A stretch of DNA of 64,000 nt from Prionace glauca (taxonomy: Eukaryota > Chordata > Chondrichthyes > Carcharhiniformes > Carcharhinidae): the NCBI GenBank assembly GCA_037974335.1, contig CM075760.1, positions 7,251,432 through 7,315,431 on the forward strand, read 5' to 3'. The position numbers and the translations under genes are program-made. The notes beneath the pieces were generated by a model. The model was not told the DNA's origin, did not search any database, and saw only the letters and a program-made list of their open reading frames with translations. Numbering within the stretch: position 1 is the first letter of the stretch; each line of letters opens with the position of its first letter. Below, piece after piece: positions 31,940 through 42,536 of this stretch.

Positions 31940-32953
31940 AGACTCTGTGCACAGTAATAGACCGCGGTGTCAGACAGCAGCAGCTCCGAGATGGTCAATC
32001 GGTACAACTTTTCTGATTTCTCGATTGTCTGAGAAAACCGGCTCTGAGCGAAATACGCCTTCCATTCAGCACGGCCGCTCGTACTCCTCTGGACCGCAAA
32101 CCCGGGCTGTCTGCCTGGGTATTGACGGTACCAGAATAAATAATCTGCATCGTCGGTATAGGTGCAGCTTAAAATGACACTTTCTCCCTCTGTCCGTGTG
32201 AGTGAGGATTCCTGCTGAGTAACAGAATCTCCATTGCTCAGATCTGGAAAACACGGTAAAAGAAATAAAAAACATTCAGCTGAACGGAGGGTGAAATTCA
32301 CAGTCGGTGTAACATAAAAATAGACATTAAATAATATCAAACTCGCTTCAACTGATCTACGTTCCTGTTCAGAATCCCCAGAAGAATCCGCCATCTCAAT
32401 GCCTCTGTCCCTTTCCCCCTCACTGACTAACCTTTTCCCATCCCAACTGTATCTTTATTCCTCTCTTCAAGTGTTCATTGTGTTAATGTGAGTCACTTTC
32501 TATAGAACTCCCTCGAAAGGAGATTCGTTGTAATTTCCAGTTGATCTTTTCATTTCACTCAGATTTATGGGATATCGATTTGGAATCCTCCCCGAATGGA
32601 ATCATCCTTTCCCCGTCCGCCGTACTGAACCTCTTCATCATTATAAATACATCAATCAGGTTACTCTTTAATCTTCTGCCAGAAGATAAATTAACCATAA
32701 TGTTTAGATTGCATTCTGTTGTTGCCATCTCCCAATTCTGGTATCAGGCTAGCTGTGTGTTTTGCCAGCCGGTATTCCTGTAAGGAAAAGCCAAGAGCAA
32801 AGACTCAAATGCTCTAAGGCAGGCCCGATGTCTGATTAACTGGAGCGCCCTGCTTTTCAAATTTATTCCTCCAAAAGTTACACTCCTTTTTAAAGAGTGA
32901 AACTTACCGACAATGAATGTCACCCAGATCACAGTGAGGACCGAGCGCCGCAT
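31901..32953 (-). CDS. TCR V gene segment V7, intact
   Basis: Leader exon 32953-32908 (MRRSVLTVIWVTFIV, donor GTAAGT), ~660-bp intron, V exon 32243-31940 after TTCCAG: DLSNGDSVTQQESSLTRTEGE, ILSCTYTDDADYLFWYRQYP, an AYFAQSRFSQTIEKSEKLYR FR3 and LLSDTAVYYCAQS. RSS: CACAGTG (31939-31933), 23-bp spacer, ACAAAAACT (31909-31901). The intron is several-fold longer than in V1 (80 bp) and V2. All key residues are present. V7 and V8 share leader style and the GDSVTQ start, and form a subfamily in one orientation. Confidence 0.88.
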
Positions 32954-33045
32954 TGCTGCTGTTCCTGGATTCCAGAGACTCTTGTGTCTCCCAAAGCTCA
33001 GAATATCGAACAAGACAAGGCTGAGACCATTGGCTGAGGCTGGTC

Positions 33046-33055
33046 TGATGTCACT
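33046..33055 (-). promoter_or_regulatory. V7 promoter decamer, exact match
   Basis: On minus the sequence is AGTGACATCA, a full match to the AGTGAYRTCA decamer known from mammalian TCR V-beta promoters, 93 bp upstream of the V7 ATG. Confidence 0.6.
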
Positions 33056-33106
33056 TCCTACAGGACGTACGGCAGGAAGAGCTGAAATCACTGGATCTGA
33101 TTGGCC

Positions 33107-33114
33107 TGACGTCA
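33107..33114 (-). promoter_or_regulatory. V7 promoter CRE palindrome
   Basis: TGACGTCA, a perfect CRE, 154 bp upstream of the V7 ATG, the same distance as the CRE-like sites of V1 and V11. Confidence 0.6.
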
Positions 33115-34650
33115 TTGACTTCAACACAATTGTTGATTAGAGAGAACTGAGACATTGACCATACACTCTGCTGTTCAGAGCGAGGCGAGTAAACACAGCT
33201 AGGTTGATCCTAATTGAGCTAAGAGACATTTTTACCTTCAATTGACCTGGAAGAAATCGCTTTGAAGAAGGAAATGCAAGTGTTGAATGTGGATGAAGAT
33301 GTTCCGAGTATTTGAGTCACTGTCATTAATCAGACTGAGTTTGAGACGGGGGTCAATTGGGTAGATGATTTAAGACTTTTCCTGTGATAGAGACATATCA
33401 AACAGAGCGGGGAAATACTACGAAAGTGAATAGGTGAAACTTCCAAATTTAGTGTATGCTAAAAAGGTTGGGTTATCAAATAAACGTTAAAGGTTTACAT
33501 CTAATTGTTTAGTTGAAGTGAGCCTCACATTTAACTCCTCTGTTCGGGTCTGATGCGATCTATCTTGTGGATACATTCTCCAGATTCTCTCTTTTTCTGA
33601 GGGCTGAAAAATGTCTCCAAACGTACAAGACAAGATCTCTGCTGATTTTCACAAAAGGTACAAAACGGTCCCTTGAAATATCACGGAGATGTTTTCTCTG
33701 ATACTGCATTTCTGAGCTACACAGCCAGTAGAGAAGTAACAGATTCAGGACGAAAATGCCACACTGGAAGTTCCAAACAGCGCTCGCATTGCTAAACAAA
33801 ATCAAAAGTTCCTCCTCGGAAATCTGAGTCACCGGCAGCCTCAAAACTAAAACAACATCAAGAACATTTGCGGAATGGTATTAGTTAACTCCAGCGTACA
33901 GTTATACTGACAGCAATCTTCATAAATTTCATTACTTCAATATACTTTTTTTCCTTTCGATGTGTTTTCCGTGACTGTAATATTGAACAACCCTCTCTCC
34001 GTATCCCCTCGCAGTTTTCTGGAGCTTTTGACTGCGGCCTGCTCACACAGATTATTTAAACAGAGTGTGTTGCCGAATAAGAGAAAACTTATACGCGCTG
34101 AACAGATTTCGCAAAGCGGTGACTGATCTTTAAATCAACCCCAAGTAGATTTTCCCCCGTGCCCACTGAGCTTCAGAATGTTTCTCGGGGGCTAGTGTGG
34201 TTTCTGTCAGCACTAACAATGCAAATTTTTCCGATGATAATATACAGATCAGGATTACTTTCCCCGACCACCTCTTCCACCTCCCCCAGTCTCTGAAACT
34301 GCGGCCGTTCCCCTATCAAGATATGACTGTAGCCTTTTCTTTCCATGTCAGCACCAGGTCGCCACCAAGTGGTCTCACAGAACCAGAGACACAGACGGAA
34401 GTGAGGCATGAACATCCTGAGGACAGAGAACAAGTTATTAAAGGCCGGGATTAGAACCGGTATCTTCAAATATGACTCTGAGCTGATTTGTTTGTCGGAT
34501 TGAAATCGGCAGTTTGTTTGTGTAGCTGCCCCTGGGAACAGTTTCATTGGAAGTTGCTTTGTTTTCCTTTCTCTGTGCATTGTGGCTACACCGACCGCGA
34601 TTCTACACAAGCGACAACAGATAGCAGCTGCATTCTGCAGTAAAAAGAAG
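33115..34650. other. Intergenic V7-V8
   Basis: About 1.5 kb between the V7 promoter and V8 RSS. Open frames at 33560-33844 (minus) and around 34200 resemble no family I know. No repeat recognised. Confidence 0.45.
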
Positions 34651-34653
34651 AAC

Positions 34654-35155
34654 AGTTTTTGTACAGAGCTGAGCTTGTTTTCTGTCACTCTGAGACCGAA
34701 AGCTCAGTAATACACAACGGCGTCAGCCAGCTTCAGGTCCCGGACAGTTAAACTGGTGAATTTATTCTCAGTCTGGAGCTCAACAGAGAAACGGCTTTTG
34801 GCAAAATCGGCTTTATCTTCACCACTGGTCGAGCCTTTCCGCAATATAAACTCAGGCTGTGAGTCTGGGTGCTGCCGGTACCAGTATAGATAGTAGGAGC
34901 TCATTTTAGTATCATATTTACAATTTAAAGTCACCGCTTCTCCTTCTGTCCTAACATCTGAGGAAGGCGACTGAGTGACAGAATCTCCATGAATCAGATC
35001 TGAAAAACAAATATAAAAAGATCTGACAGGCGACTGTTGAAAATTTTGTTTTACACCATGTTTCAAAAATGTAAAAAACAAAGTTGAAATGTGTTTGGTC
35101 CACATTTACCTGTCAGAAATATTGCCCACACAACCCAGATGCTGAGCAGCCGCAT
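34654..35155 (-). pseudogene. TCR V gene segment V8, Cys104 codon is a stop
   Basis: Leader exon 35155-35110 (MRLLSIWVVWAIFLT, donor GTAAAT) and V exon 34999-34693 after TTTCAG: DLIHGDSVTQSPSSDVRTEG, VTLNCKYDTKMSSYYLYWYRQHP, SRFSVELQTENKFTSLTVRD, DAVVYY. The next codon, which should be Cys104 (TGT/TGC), is TGA, followed by AFG. RSS: CAGAGTG (34692-34686), 23-bp spacer, ACAAAAACT (34662-34654). Otherwise intact, so the loss looks recent. A stop this close to the V end could in principle be trimmed during joining, but Cys104 would be lost too. Confidence 0.85.
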
Positions 35156-36385
35156 TGTCTCTGTCTGCTCTGTAGAAGAGGAGTTGGGGATTTTGAAGAC
35201 ATGTTCTAAACCCCGCCCTCAGTAATCTGCTGTGAGTCTCAGGATGTTTTCACTTCACTTCCTGATGTTCCCAGTGACATTGAGAATAGGCAGGCTGGTG
35301 AGCTGGCTGCCAATGATTGGAAACACTCAGAGCTGGGGAACAGTCAGTGCTTTATGGAAGGAATATTTCCGTTTTACACAGCAGATGGTGACAGTTAAAC
35401 CCGATACTGATTATTGTGACCGTCAAACTCAGGCTTGCTCCAGGATTTGGTTCATTCAGGATCAGTCCGTTTAAGCTTTACCATCGGCTCAGCCATGACT
35501 GCGAGATTCCCCTCAGGCAACACTGAGACAATTATTGAACACTTATTGCATTTTATGTCGGAGTGGTTGATTGACTCTCCACATTGTCAACGTCCCTGCC
35601 GTTCGAACAGAAACTCCCAATTCAAGGGTAAAGCTAGTATTTGTTGGTGAAGGAAGGAGCGGTTCTACCGCCGTTCAGTGATAATGGCCCATTATCAGGG
35701 TCTGATAATCAGTTATGGAATCCTTCCCAACATAGTTCAAAGGAAGGGATATGTGTTTGTGATGATATGCTTAAAAAGTATACCTGCCACTTTGGACAAA
35801 AGTACTGACGGAACTGTACGTTGCGTCGAACAATCTTGAAGTTTTCACATTTCCACTAATGTAACATCTCTCAATGGCACCTCTGTTTAAAATTACTAAC
35901 TTCAATCGGATTAGTTATCGTGTATTCAATGAGCCATGACCGTCGGAGTTTGGGATTTGTTTAAGAGATAATAATGTCAGCACTTCTAGTAACTCGACAA
36001 CCGTGTGTTCAAAACACGAGAGCAAAGTTCAGACAGCAGATAAACAGTCTCCTGAGGATATGTAAAGCTTGTCCTCATTACCTACAATTCAATACCAGCC
36101 GGCTGGGAAAACCTTTTCGGTGTCACTTCCATTCATAAAAGAAATGAATATGGTGCTGAAATGATTACAGTGTAATAATTCAGAAAATAGCTCTCACAAT
36201 GGGATTTCATTCACATTTTCATATCCTTTTCCACATCAGACACACCTTCTCTCACTCGCTCTGGCCTCTGATCAATATCAGGCTCCAATCCTGCTACAAT
36301 GCGGGTGTTTTTGTAATGATTATTGACCACTTTATCTTCTTCAAAACATTGAAGCAAATTGGGTTCAAGTATTTAAATTACCATT
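35156..36385. other. Intergenic upstream of V8
   Basis: Unique-looking DNA. Near 35272 AGTGACATTG resembles the V promoter decamer (two mismatches, ~115 bp upstream of V8). Nothing else recognised. Confidence 0.4.
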
Positions 36386-36628
36386 GCAAACAGTGCAGAA
36401 GGAGGCTTTTGGGCCCATTAAGTCTGCATCCTTCGCAATCACACCGAGGCCCAGTCCCCGTAGTCCCTACTAGTTTCCCTAACACTAAAGGGCAATTTAA
36501 TATGGCCAATCAAACTAACTTTGGACTGTGAGGGGAAACAGGAGAACCCAGACGAGAAAGTGCAAACTCCACATAGGCAGTGACCAGAGGCCCCGGCGCT
36601 GTGAGGCAAAGTGCCACCCAATGGTGCC
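36386..36628 (-). mobile_element. HE1-like SINE, internal deletions
   Basis: Plus strand from acagtgcagaaggaggctttt to gtgaggcaaagtgccaccc. Shortened core, old copy. Confidence 0.65.
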
Positions 36629-37083
36629 TATTCGAAGAAATGTTCCAATGGCAGCGGACAGAAAGGGAGAGAATCTTTGTTATTCATTGGCCTCGCCTGA
36701 GAGTTTCCTTTTGTGGCTCAGTGGAATTTTGCCGGACTTATTTAAGATGTCGAGCAGAAAATTAGGTTCTGAATCGTTGAACGAAATATTGGAAAAAAGG
36801 TAAAGCAATTACAGGTGAAAACTGGAAACTGGAGGCAGGAAGGGACTGAGTGGAAAAATAAATTGAAAAGAACAAGGACAATTAACATGTAAACAATTAA
36901 GGTTCTACAGATGTACTTGTGGAGTCTATTTTTAATGTGTTGCAAATTGAAATCATAAAGTAATATAGTTCTATGAGTGAACCTCACAATCTATTGTTGT
37001 GTTTTGTATTATTTGCAGGTTGAGAAAGATCCCTCTGGCTCTCGCACCGCTCAGTGAATTATTGCTGCTCTTCACCGGTATGA

Positions 37084-37098
37084 GAGCGCCCTCTGCTG
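37084..37098 (-). promoter_or_regulatory. CTCF-like core downstream of the 37.1-kb V relic RSS
   Basis: Minus strand GCAGCAGAGGGCGCT, a good CTCF core, lies ~26 bp beyond the nonamer of the relic, mirroring the site at 3102. Confidence 0.5.
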
Positions 37099-37123
37099 CT
37101 TAGTCTCTGGAGTTGTCGCTGTG

Positions 37124-37270
37124 GAATTTTGACTGGGATCCGCGACATCTCTGCAGCAGTGTGGGGACTCATGGCATTGAAATATACAGCTGTGTCGGAG
37201 ATCAGGACTTTATTAATCATCACTTCAGTGATCTTGGTAGTTTTACTAAACTTTGATTTCAAAATTTGGG
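37124..37270 (-). pseudogene. V relic (FR3 end plus decayed RSS)
   Basis: Minus strand reads MKSKFSKTTKITEVMINKVL then ISDTAVYFNAMSP, so Cys104 is replaced by Asn. It is followed by CACACTG (37163-37157) and a decayed nonamer TCAAAATTC (37132-37124, 24-bp spacer). No leader or FR1. By sequence, 24-bp spacer and the downstream CTCF-like motif it is related to the relic at 2885. Confidence 0.7.
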
Positions 37271-37299
37271 CTTGAAGTTTCTTATCCCCCCAAAGTGAC

Positions 37300-37690
37300 A
37301 GAGCATGTGAGAGATGGATGCTCAGCCAGAACCTGATGTCCTCGTACGTGAGTCGCTGAAAGTAAATGTGCAGTTACAGCAGGCAGTAAAGAAGAAAAAT
37401 GATTTGCTAACCTTCATAGCAAGAGGGTTTGAGTACAGGAATAGGGATGTTTTGCTGCAATTCTATCGGGCATTGTTGGGGCCACACCTGGAGTATTGTG
37501 TGTAGCTTTGACGTCCTCATCCGAGAAAGGATGTCCTTGCTTCAGAGGGATTGCAGAGAAGGTTTACCAGGCTGTTTCTTGGGATGTTAGTTTTGTCATT
37601 TCAGTAGAGAATGAATGAGTTAGAATTCTATTTAAAGAGTTCAAAACAGTGAGACGAGATCTCACAGAAACTAATAAAATTCCAGGAAGA
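37300..37690 (+). mobile_element. LINE RT C-terminal fragment, 5' half of a split element
   Basis: Codes RESLKVNVQLQQAVKKKNDLL, FEYRNRDVLLQFYRALLGPHLEYCV. It breaks off at agattac and appears to resume at 39136, so 37691-39135 is a block of later insertions. Confidence 0.65.
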
Positions 37691-38455
37691 TTACATAGAC
37701 ACATAGAAGCAGGAATACGCCATTCAGCCCATCGAGCCTGCTCCGCCATTCATTTGAACATGGTTGATCATCAAATTTAATATCCTGATTCCTCTTTCCT
37801 CTCATATGCTTTGATCCCTTCAGTCCCAAGAGCTAGATCTATTTTCTTCTTGAAATCGGAAAACGTTTTAGTCTCAAATAGTGGTAGTGAATTCTATACA
37901 TTTACCACCCTTCGGCTGAAGAAATTTCTTCCCATTTCAGTTCTAATAGGCTAACCCCTCTTTCTTCAAACTATGACCCCGAGTTAGAATTATAAAAACC
38001 CTACAGTTCTAAAAAAGGCCATTCGGCCCATCGAGTCTGCACCGACGACAATCCCACCCAGGCCCTGCCCCCATATCCCCAATATTTAACCACTAATCCC
38101 TTTAACTACGCATCTCAGGACGCTAAGGGCAATTTTTTAGCATGGCCAATCAACCTAACCCACACATCTTTGGACTGTGGGAGAAAACCGGAGCACCCGC
38201 AGGAAACCCACGCAGACACGAGGAGAATGTGCTAACTCCACACAGACAGTGCTAGCTACTTTGCTACCATGCCAAGTTCTGGACTCCTCCATCACTCGGA
38301 ACATTCTTTCTGAATCTTCACTGCTTAACTCTGTTAGGATTTTAAAAGACTTTATCATATCCCCTCTCAGCCTTGGAAACTCCGGTGAATACAATCCTAA
38401 CCGATTTAGTCACTCTTCATATGACAAATCTTCCATCCCAGACATCAGCCTGTTA
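37691..38455 (-). mobile_element. Antisense LINE 3' end with a SINE inside
   Basis: Plus strand acacatagaagcaggaatacgccattcagcccatcgagcc..gatc is the reversed 3' UTR. After the SINE, minus MYSPEFPRLRGDMIKSFKILTE is the RT C-terminus. Same family as 13083 and 46320. Confidence 0.7.
37985..38265 (-). mobile_element. HE1-like SINE in an antisense LINE
   Basis: Plus strand aaaccctacagttctaaaaaaggccattcggcccatcgagtctgcacc to ctagctactttgctaccatgcc. Moderately preserved. Confidence 0.75.
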
Positions 38456-39135
38456 AATCAGGCGAATGGGATGCTGGCCTTCATAGCGAAGGGGATTGAA
38501 TATAAAAGTAGGGAGGTCTTGCTGCAGCTGTATAGGGCATTGGTGAGGCCGCAGCTGGAGTACTGTGTGCAGTTTTGGGCGCCGCACCTGCGCAAGGATG
38601 TTTTGGCCCTGGAGGGAGTGCAGAGGAGGTTTACTCGGCTGATACCGGAGTTGAGGGGATTGAGCTATGAGGAGAGGCTGAATAAACTAGGCTTGTACTC
38701 GTTAGAGTTTAGAAGAATGAGGGGAGATCTCATTGAGACGTATAAGATGATGAATGGGATGGATAGGATAGAGGTGGAGAGACTGTTCCCGCTCAAAAAA
38801 TACAGTAGGACTAGGGGGCACAGCCTCAAGATAAAGGGGGGGGGGGCGGTTTAGAACAGAGTTGAAGAGGAACTTCTTCACTCAAAGGGTGGTGAATCTC
38901 TGGAATTCTCTGCCCGTTGAAGTGGTGGAGGCTGCCTCGCTAAATATTTTTAAGAAACGGGTTGATGGGTTTTTGATAAGAGAAGGGATTAAGGGTTATG
39001 GGGAGAGGGCGGGAAGGTGGAGCTGAGTAACGACAGATCAGCCATGATCTTATTGAATGGCGGGGCAGGCTCGAAGGGCCAGATGGCCTACTCCTGCTCC
39101 TATTTCTTATGTTCTTATGTTCTTATGTTCTTATG
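38456..39135 (+). mobile_element. CR1-like LINE 3' end, TTCTTATG tail (young)
   Basis: Nearly identical in wording to 30850-31490: NGMLAFIAKGIEYKSREVLL, LALEGVQRRFTRLIPELRGL, then gatcagccatgatcttattgaatggcgggg and four TTCTTATG units. High similarity to the 30.3-kb copy suggests recent activity of this family. Confidence 0.85.
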
Positions 39136-39380
39136 CTCCCTCTCGAGGATTAGACAGAATAGATCCAGAAAGAATTTTCCCGATAATGGGGGAGTCCAGA
39201 ACTAAGAGTCGCAGTTTGAAGGTTAGGTTTAAACCTTTTGGGACTGAGGTGAGCAGAGATTTCTTCACCCAGAGAGTAGCGAAGTCATGGAATTCACTAC
39301 CACAGGAAAGTAGTTGAGGCCAAAACGTTGTGTGTTTTCAAGAAGAAACTAAATGTCGCTCTTCCTTCTGGAAATTTTTG
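39136..39380 (+). mobile_element. LINE 3' fragment, continuation of 37300-37690
   Basis: Codes RGLDRIDPERIFPIMGESRT and RDFFTQRVAKSWNSLP, picking up where the fragment at 37300-37690 stopped. Confidence 0.6.
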
Positions 39381-40379
39381 CCGAGTGATTCCTAAGTTTA
39401 GAATCAGATGATGCAGAAAATTCTCCAAAGGTCAGTTAATGTTGGTGGCAAATCCTGAAATCCGAATGGCTTAGAAATTCAAAGTATTTGGAGATGGGCA
39501 TGATAATCAGTACATTATGGACACACGGTGATAGCACGACTCGAAACAAATTCGGCCTCCTGGAGGAGAAATTAAACTAGTTCCACAAACCTGTCTCTTG
39601 TCCACATTGTCTCTGCTGCTTCTTCCTGTTAAAATGAGCAATGATACATTCAATTGCATTTTTCTTTTGTTTATTTGAACAACAAAATGTATTCCATGAC
39701 CTTTAAAACAAATTAACATTTGGCAGTGGTGTGATTCGAACACACTCTTCCACAGTTATTTGCCATGCTGAATTTAGTGACATAAACGTGTCATCAGCGC
39801 TGCCAGAGGAAGCAATTGACGTCATATCTGGTGTTGCCAGGAAACAGAATAAATGGAATCAGACAAAGTCATAAATCCCATTCAGCCTGCTCCACGATTT
39901 AATAAGATCAGGACAAATAAAGTCACCATAGTCCCAGATGAACAAATGTTGTTATTTATTCATCAGATAATAAAAGAATAACAGTGTGATATTGGAAATC
40001 TGAAATAAAAACAGGAAATGCTGGTGTTCTTTAATCCCCAGTCTGGTGCTCAGCTTGGTGTCCCCTTTACCACATCAGGGTGTGGTATGAGTTTGGATCT
40101 CTCCGTTATATGGGGAGTCACCGGCAATGTCCAATTTCATGATAAACTTCTACTTTGTTACAATGATTTTTAACCTCGGACTGAACCATTGTTTAATGTA
40201 GACCTGGTCAACGGCCATCATTGAGATTTGTCTGAACATGTCAATAAATATTTCATTGTTTTCTGAATAAATATCCCAATAAATATTTGCTCAGTCTCTG
40301 CCTCTTGTTTGTGCATCTGTTGATTGTTCCCTGTTGGCGAAGGGGCAATGTTAAAGATTACTCAGATTCGATGACCATT
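39381..40379. other. Intergenic
   Basis: Unique AT-rich sequence; no gene or clear repeat seen. Confidence 0.45.
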
Positions 40380-40880
40380 TGGATTTACAAATGTTTTGCC
40401 AGGACTGGGGAAATTGCAGCGGTGAGGAAAGGATTGGATTGGCGAGGGTTGTTTTCCTGAGAGGTGACCGAACTGAGGTGTCTGACATTCTGAGGGGGGC
40501 AAGACAGAATGGACAGGAAAGGCCTGTTTCCCCCAAACAGAGACTGTTTGGGGGAAACAGGCCTTTGATCACCTTCAATCTGTGGGGTTCACACAGATTG
40601 AAGATAATCGGTAGGAGGATTACAAGGGCCATAAGGAAGATGCTTCTCACTCAGAGGGTGGAGGATGCCTGCAAAGCGCTGCCTAAACTGATGGTTCAGA
40701 TAGAAACCCCTCGGCACTCGGATCTGTCGCTAAAAGTCTGTGCCCTGTAAAAAGGAGGCTCAGGGGCTGGGTTGCTGGAAGGTGGGATTCGAATGGACAG
40801 CTAGTCTTTATTTCCCGAGCTGGTGCAGATGTGATGGGCTGAATGGCCTCTCCTGCGCTGTAACCTTTTCTCTGCGTTCT
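40380..40880 (+). mobile_element. Degenerate LINE 3' fragment
   Basis: Wording gaaattgcagcggtgaggaaaggattggattgg..ctcactcagagggtggaggatgcctg..gatgggctgaatggcctctcctgcgctgtaa is a LINE 3' end with its RT C-terminus. Contains two perfect hairpins (see next entry). Confidence 0.6.
40518..40602. repeat. Two adjacent perfect hairpins
   Basis: 40518-40540 is the exact reverse complement of 40544-40566 (23-bp stem, 3-nt loop aga). 40574-40584 pairs with 40592-40602 (11-bp stem, 7-nt loop). They sit inside the LINE fragment and look like template-switch inversions rather than element ends. Confidence 0.85.
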
Positions 40881-41067
40881 GTTAGCCCTATTGATGGGAG
40901 GGATGGAGGAGTGAGCTGGTTTTCAATAAGAAACAAGAGGAAAAATGGAAGAATGTTTTGAGACAAAGATGATTTTTCCTGATGTTTCCACCCCCTCCCC
41001 CCCCATCAAATTGAGTTGGTGATACCCCCACCTGCCCCGTGTTCCCCCCAAATACATTATCCCCAGT

Positions 41068-41325
41068 GTCAGCATGGTGGGACAGTGGGTAACACCGCAG
41101 CCTCACTGTGCCAGGGACCTGTGGGTCATTTGCACCTTTTCCCCGTTTCTGTGTGGGTTTTCTCCTCCAGTCTGAAAGACGTGCTGGGTTAGGGGGCATT
41201 GGGCCGGGCTTCAATTCTCCCTCAGTGTTACCCCAACAGGAATGTAGAGACTAGGGCAATTCTCACAGTAACTTCACTGCAGTGTTAATGTGAGCTGACT
41301 TATTAGTGACACTAATAAATAAATT
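41068..41325 (+). mobile_element. SINE, second tail type
   Basis: Head agcatggtgggacagtgggtaacaccgcagcctcac, core ctgtgtgggttttctcc, tail ttctcacagtaacttcactgcagtgttaatgtgagc..gacactaataaataaa. Opposite orientation to the similar copy at 3604. Confidence 0.7.
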
Positions 41326-41564
41326 TAAACTGAAGGTCTATCTGCCGCTGTGACATTGCACCCTCTTGTTTCAAGACTCTGCAATGCTGAGACTGGGGAG
41401 AGGAGTGAACAACAGGGAGCAGCATTGCAGCTTCTCTCCCCCCATTGAAACTGGGATTGTTGCTCCATCTGCTGCACCATCCCCACCACATCCACTGGGG
41501 GCAACCTGGACAATGGGCTGCAGGCAGACCTCACTGCGCCTGCGCCACAATCACACCCATCGCC

Positions 41565-41795
41565 CGCGGCCATCTTGCGTTGCCAGGGGAGACGGCCAGC
41601 GGCCATCTTGCGTTGCCAGGGGAGATGGCCAGCCGCCATCTTGCGTTGCCATGGGAGAACGGCCATCTTGCGTTGCCAGAGGAGACCACCAGCGGCCATC
41701 TTGCGGTGCGAGGGGAGACGGCCAGCCGCCATCTTGCGTTGCTAGGGGAGACGGCCATTCGCCATCTTGCGTTGCGAAGGGAGACGGCGTCCTGC
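41565..41795 (+). repeat. 33-bp tandem array with seven YY1-like sites
   Basis: GCCATCTTG (reverse CAAGATGGC, the YY1 core) at 41569, 41602, 41635, 41662, 41695, 41728 and 41761, spacing 33, 33, 27, 33, 33 and 33. Intervening wording is cgttgccaggggagacggcc with variants; the core is the least changed part. Confidence 0.8.
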
Positions 41796-42281
41796 GCGCT
41801 GCTCTCTGGTTGACATCCCCTCCCGCACATGCGCCCAGGCAGTTCCATGTTAATCTTTTAATATTTTGAATTCTGATAATTATTATTCACAGTCTCACCC
41901 GTCAGACTTTCGGTTCCTTCTCCATTCGGGAAAATCGTTTCTGTTTTTATTGCGTCTGTTTTTCAATTACCACCGCGCGGTGCGCTCTGGGAAAATACTA
42001 CAGCACATGCGCGGTTCCGCCACCTGTTTCTTATAAAAATATGTATTTTATTTAATTTTAATTCCGCTCCTGGCGGGATTTCCGGGAGGGAATTTCTCTC
42101 ACTTTCTACATTTCTGAACCGTCGCTTTTTCCTCGGCTGGGGGAGTGGCTGATGGTGACATCACGGCAATATGGCGGCTGGCCCCGCCTCTCTTCAGGTC
42201 CCGGATGTTCCGCCAATGAGCAGCGGCCGGGCCGGAGTGGGCAAGAGGTGACACTGGGTGGTGTAGTGCCTGGGAGTGTTA

Positions 42282-42300
42282 CAGCGACCCCTGGTGGCCA
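42282..42300 (-). promoter_or_regulatory. Strong CTCF-like motif
   Basis: Plus strand cagcgacccctggtggcca matches the 19-bp CTCF consensus tagcgccccctggtggcca at 17 positions. It stands ~500 bp from the YY1-like array and between oppositely organised V groups. Confidence 0.65.
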
Positions 42301-42536
42301 GGAAGGGAAATAGCAGCAGGACAGTCTCTGCCCAACGGCTTCCCCAGTTCAGCTGCTCAGAGACACTGGGAACTTCTTCAACTGGAAACTTCAGCTTCTC
42401 ACAGTCACCTCGTGTTCAGTCAATGTTTAACAGACAAGCTGTGTAGTGAAATCAGAAACAACTTGTTCACATCAAAGGGGATGGGAATCTGAACCATTCT
42501 GCTCAAAAAGCTCTGCTTGCCCTTTAATTTCAATGG

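Larger units (their letters stand above)
41500..42310. promoter_or_regulatory. CpG-rich segment, possible promoter or boundary
   Basis: The only clearly CpG-rich stretch of the window. It contains a seven-unit YY1-like array, an ATGGCGGC near 42171, a ccccgcctc Sp1-like site near 42183, a CCAAT near 42212 and a strong CTCF-like motif at 42282. No exon with a convincing protein was found next to it; the open frames across the array follow its 33-bp period. It could be a promoter of an unseen transcript, or the 5' UTR of an unrecognised element. Confidence 0.5.

Noticed and set aside
33560-33844. 94-residue minus frame with hydrophobic segment
   Set aside because: No homologous family recognised, no splice or promoter context; left as intergenic.
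41325-41869. Repetitive proteins on both strands across the CpG-rich array (MAAGRLPSHRK.., RPSCVARGDGQ..)
   Set aside because: The frames follow the 33-bp DNA period, open on both strands at once, and one 27-bp unit does not break them. The conserved unit is the YY1-like core, so DNA function is more likely.
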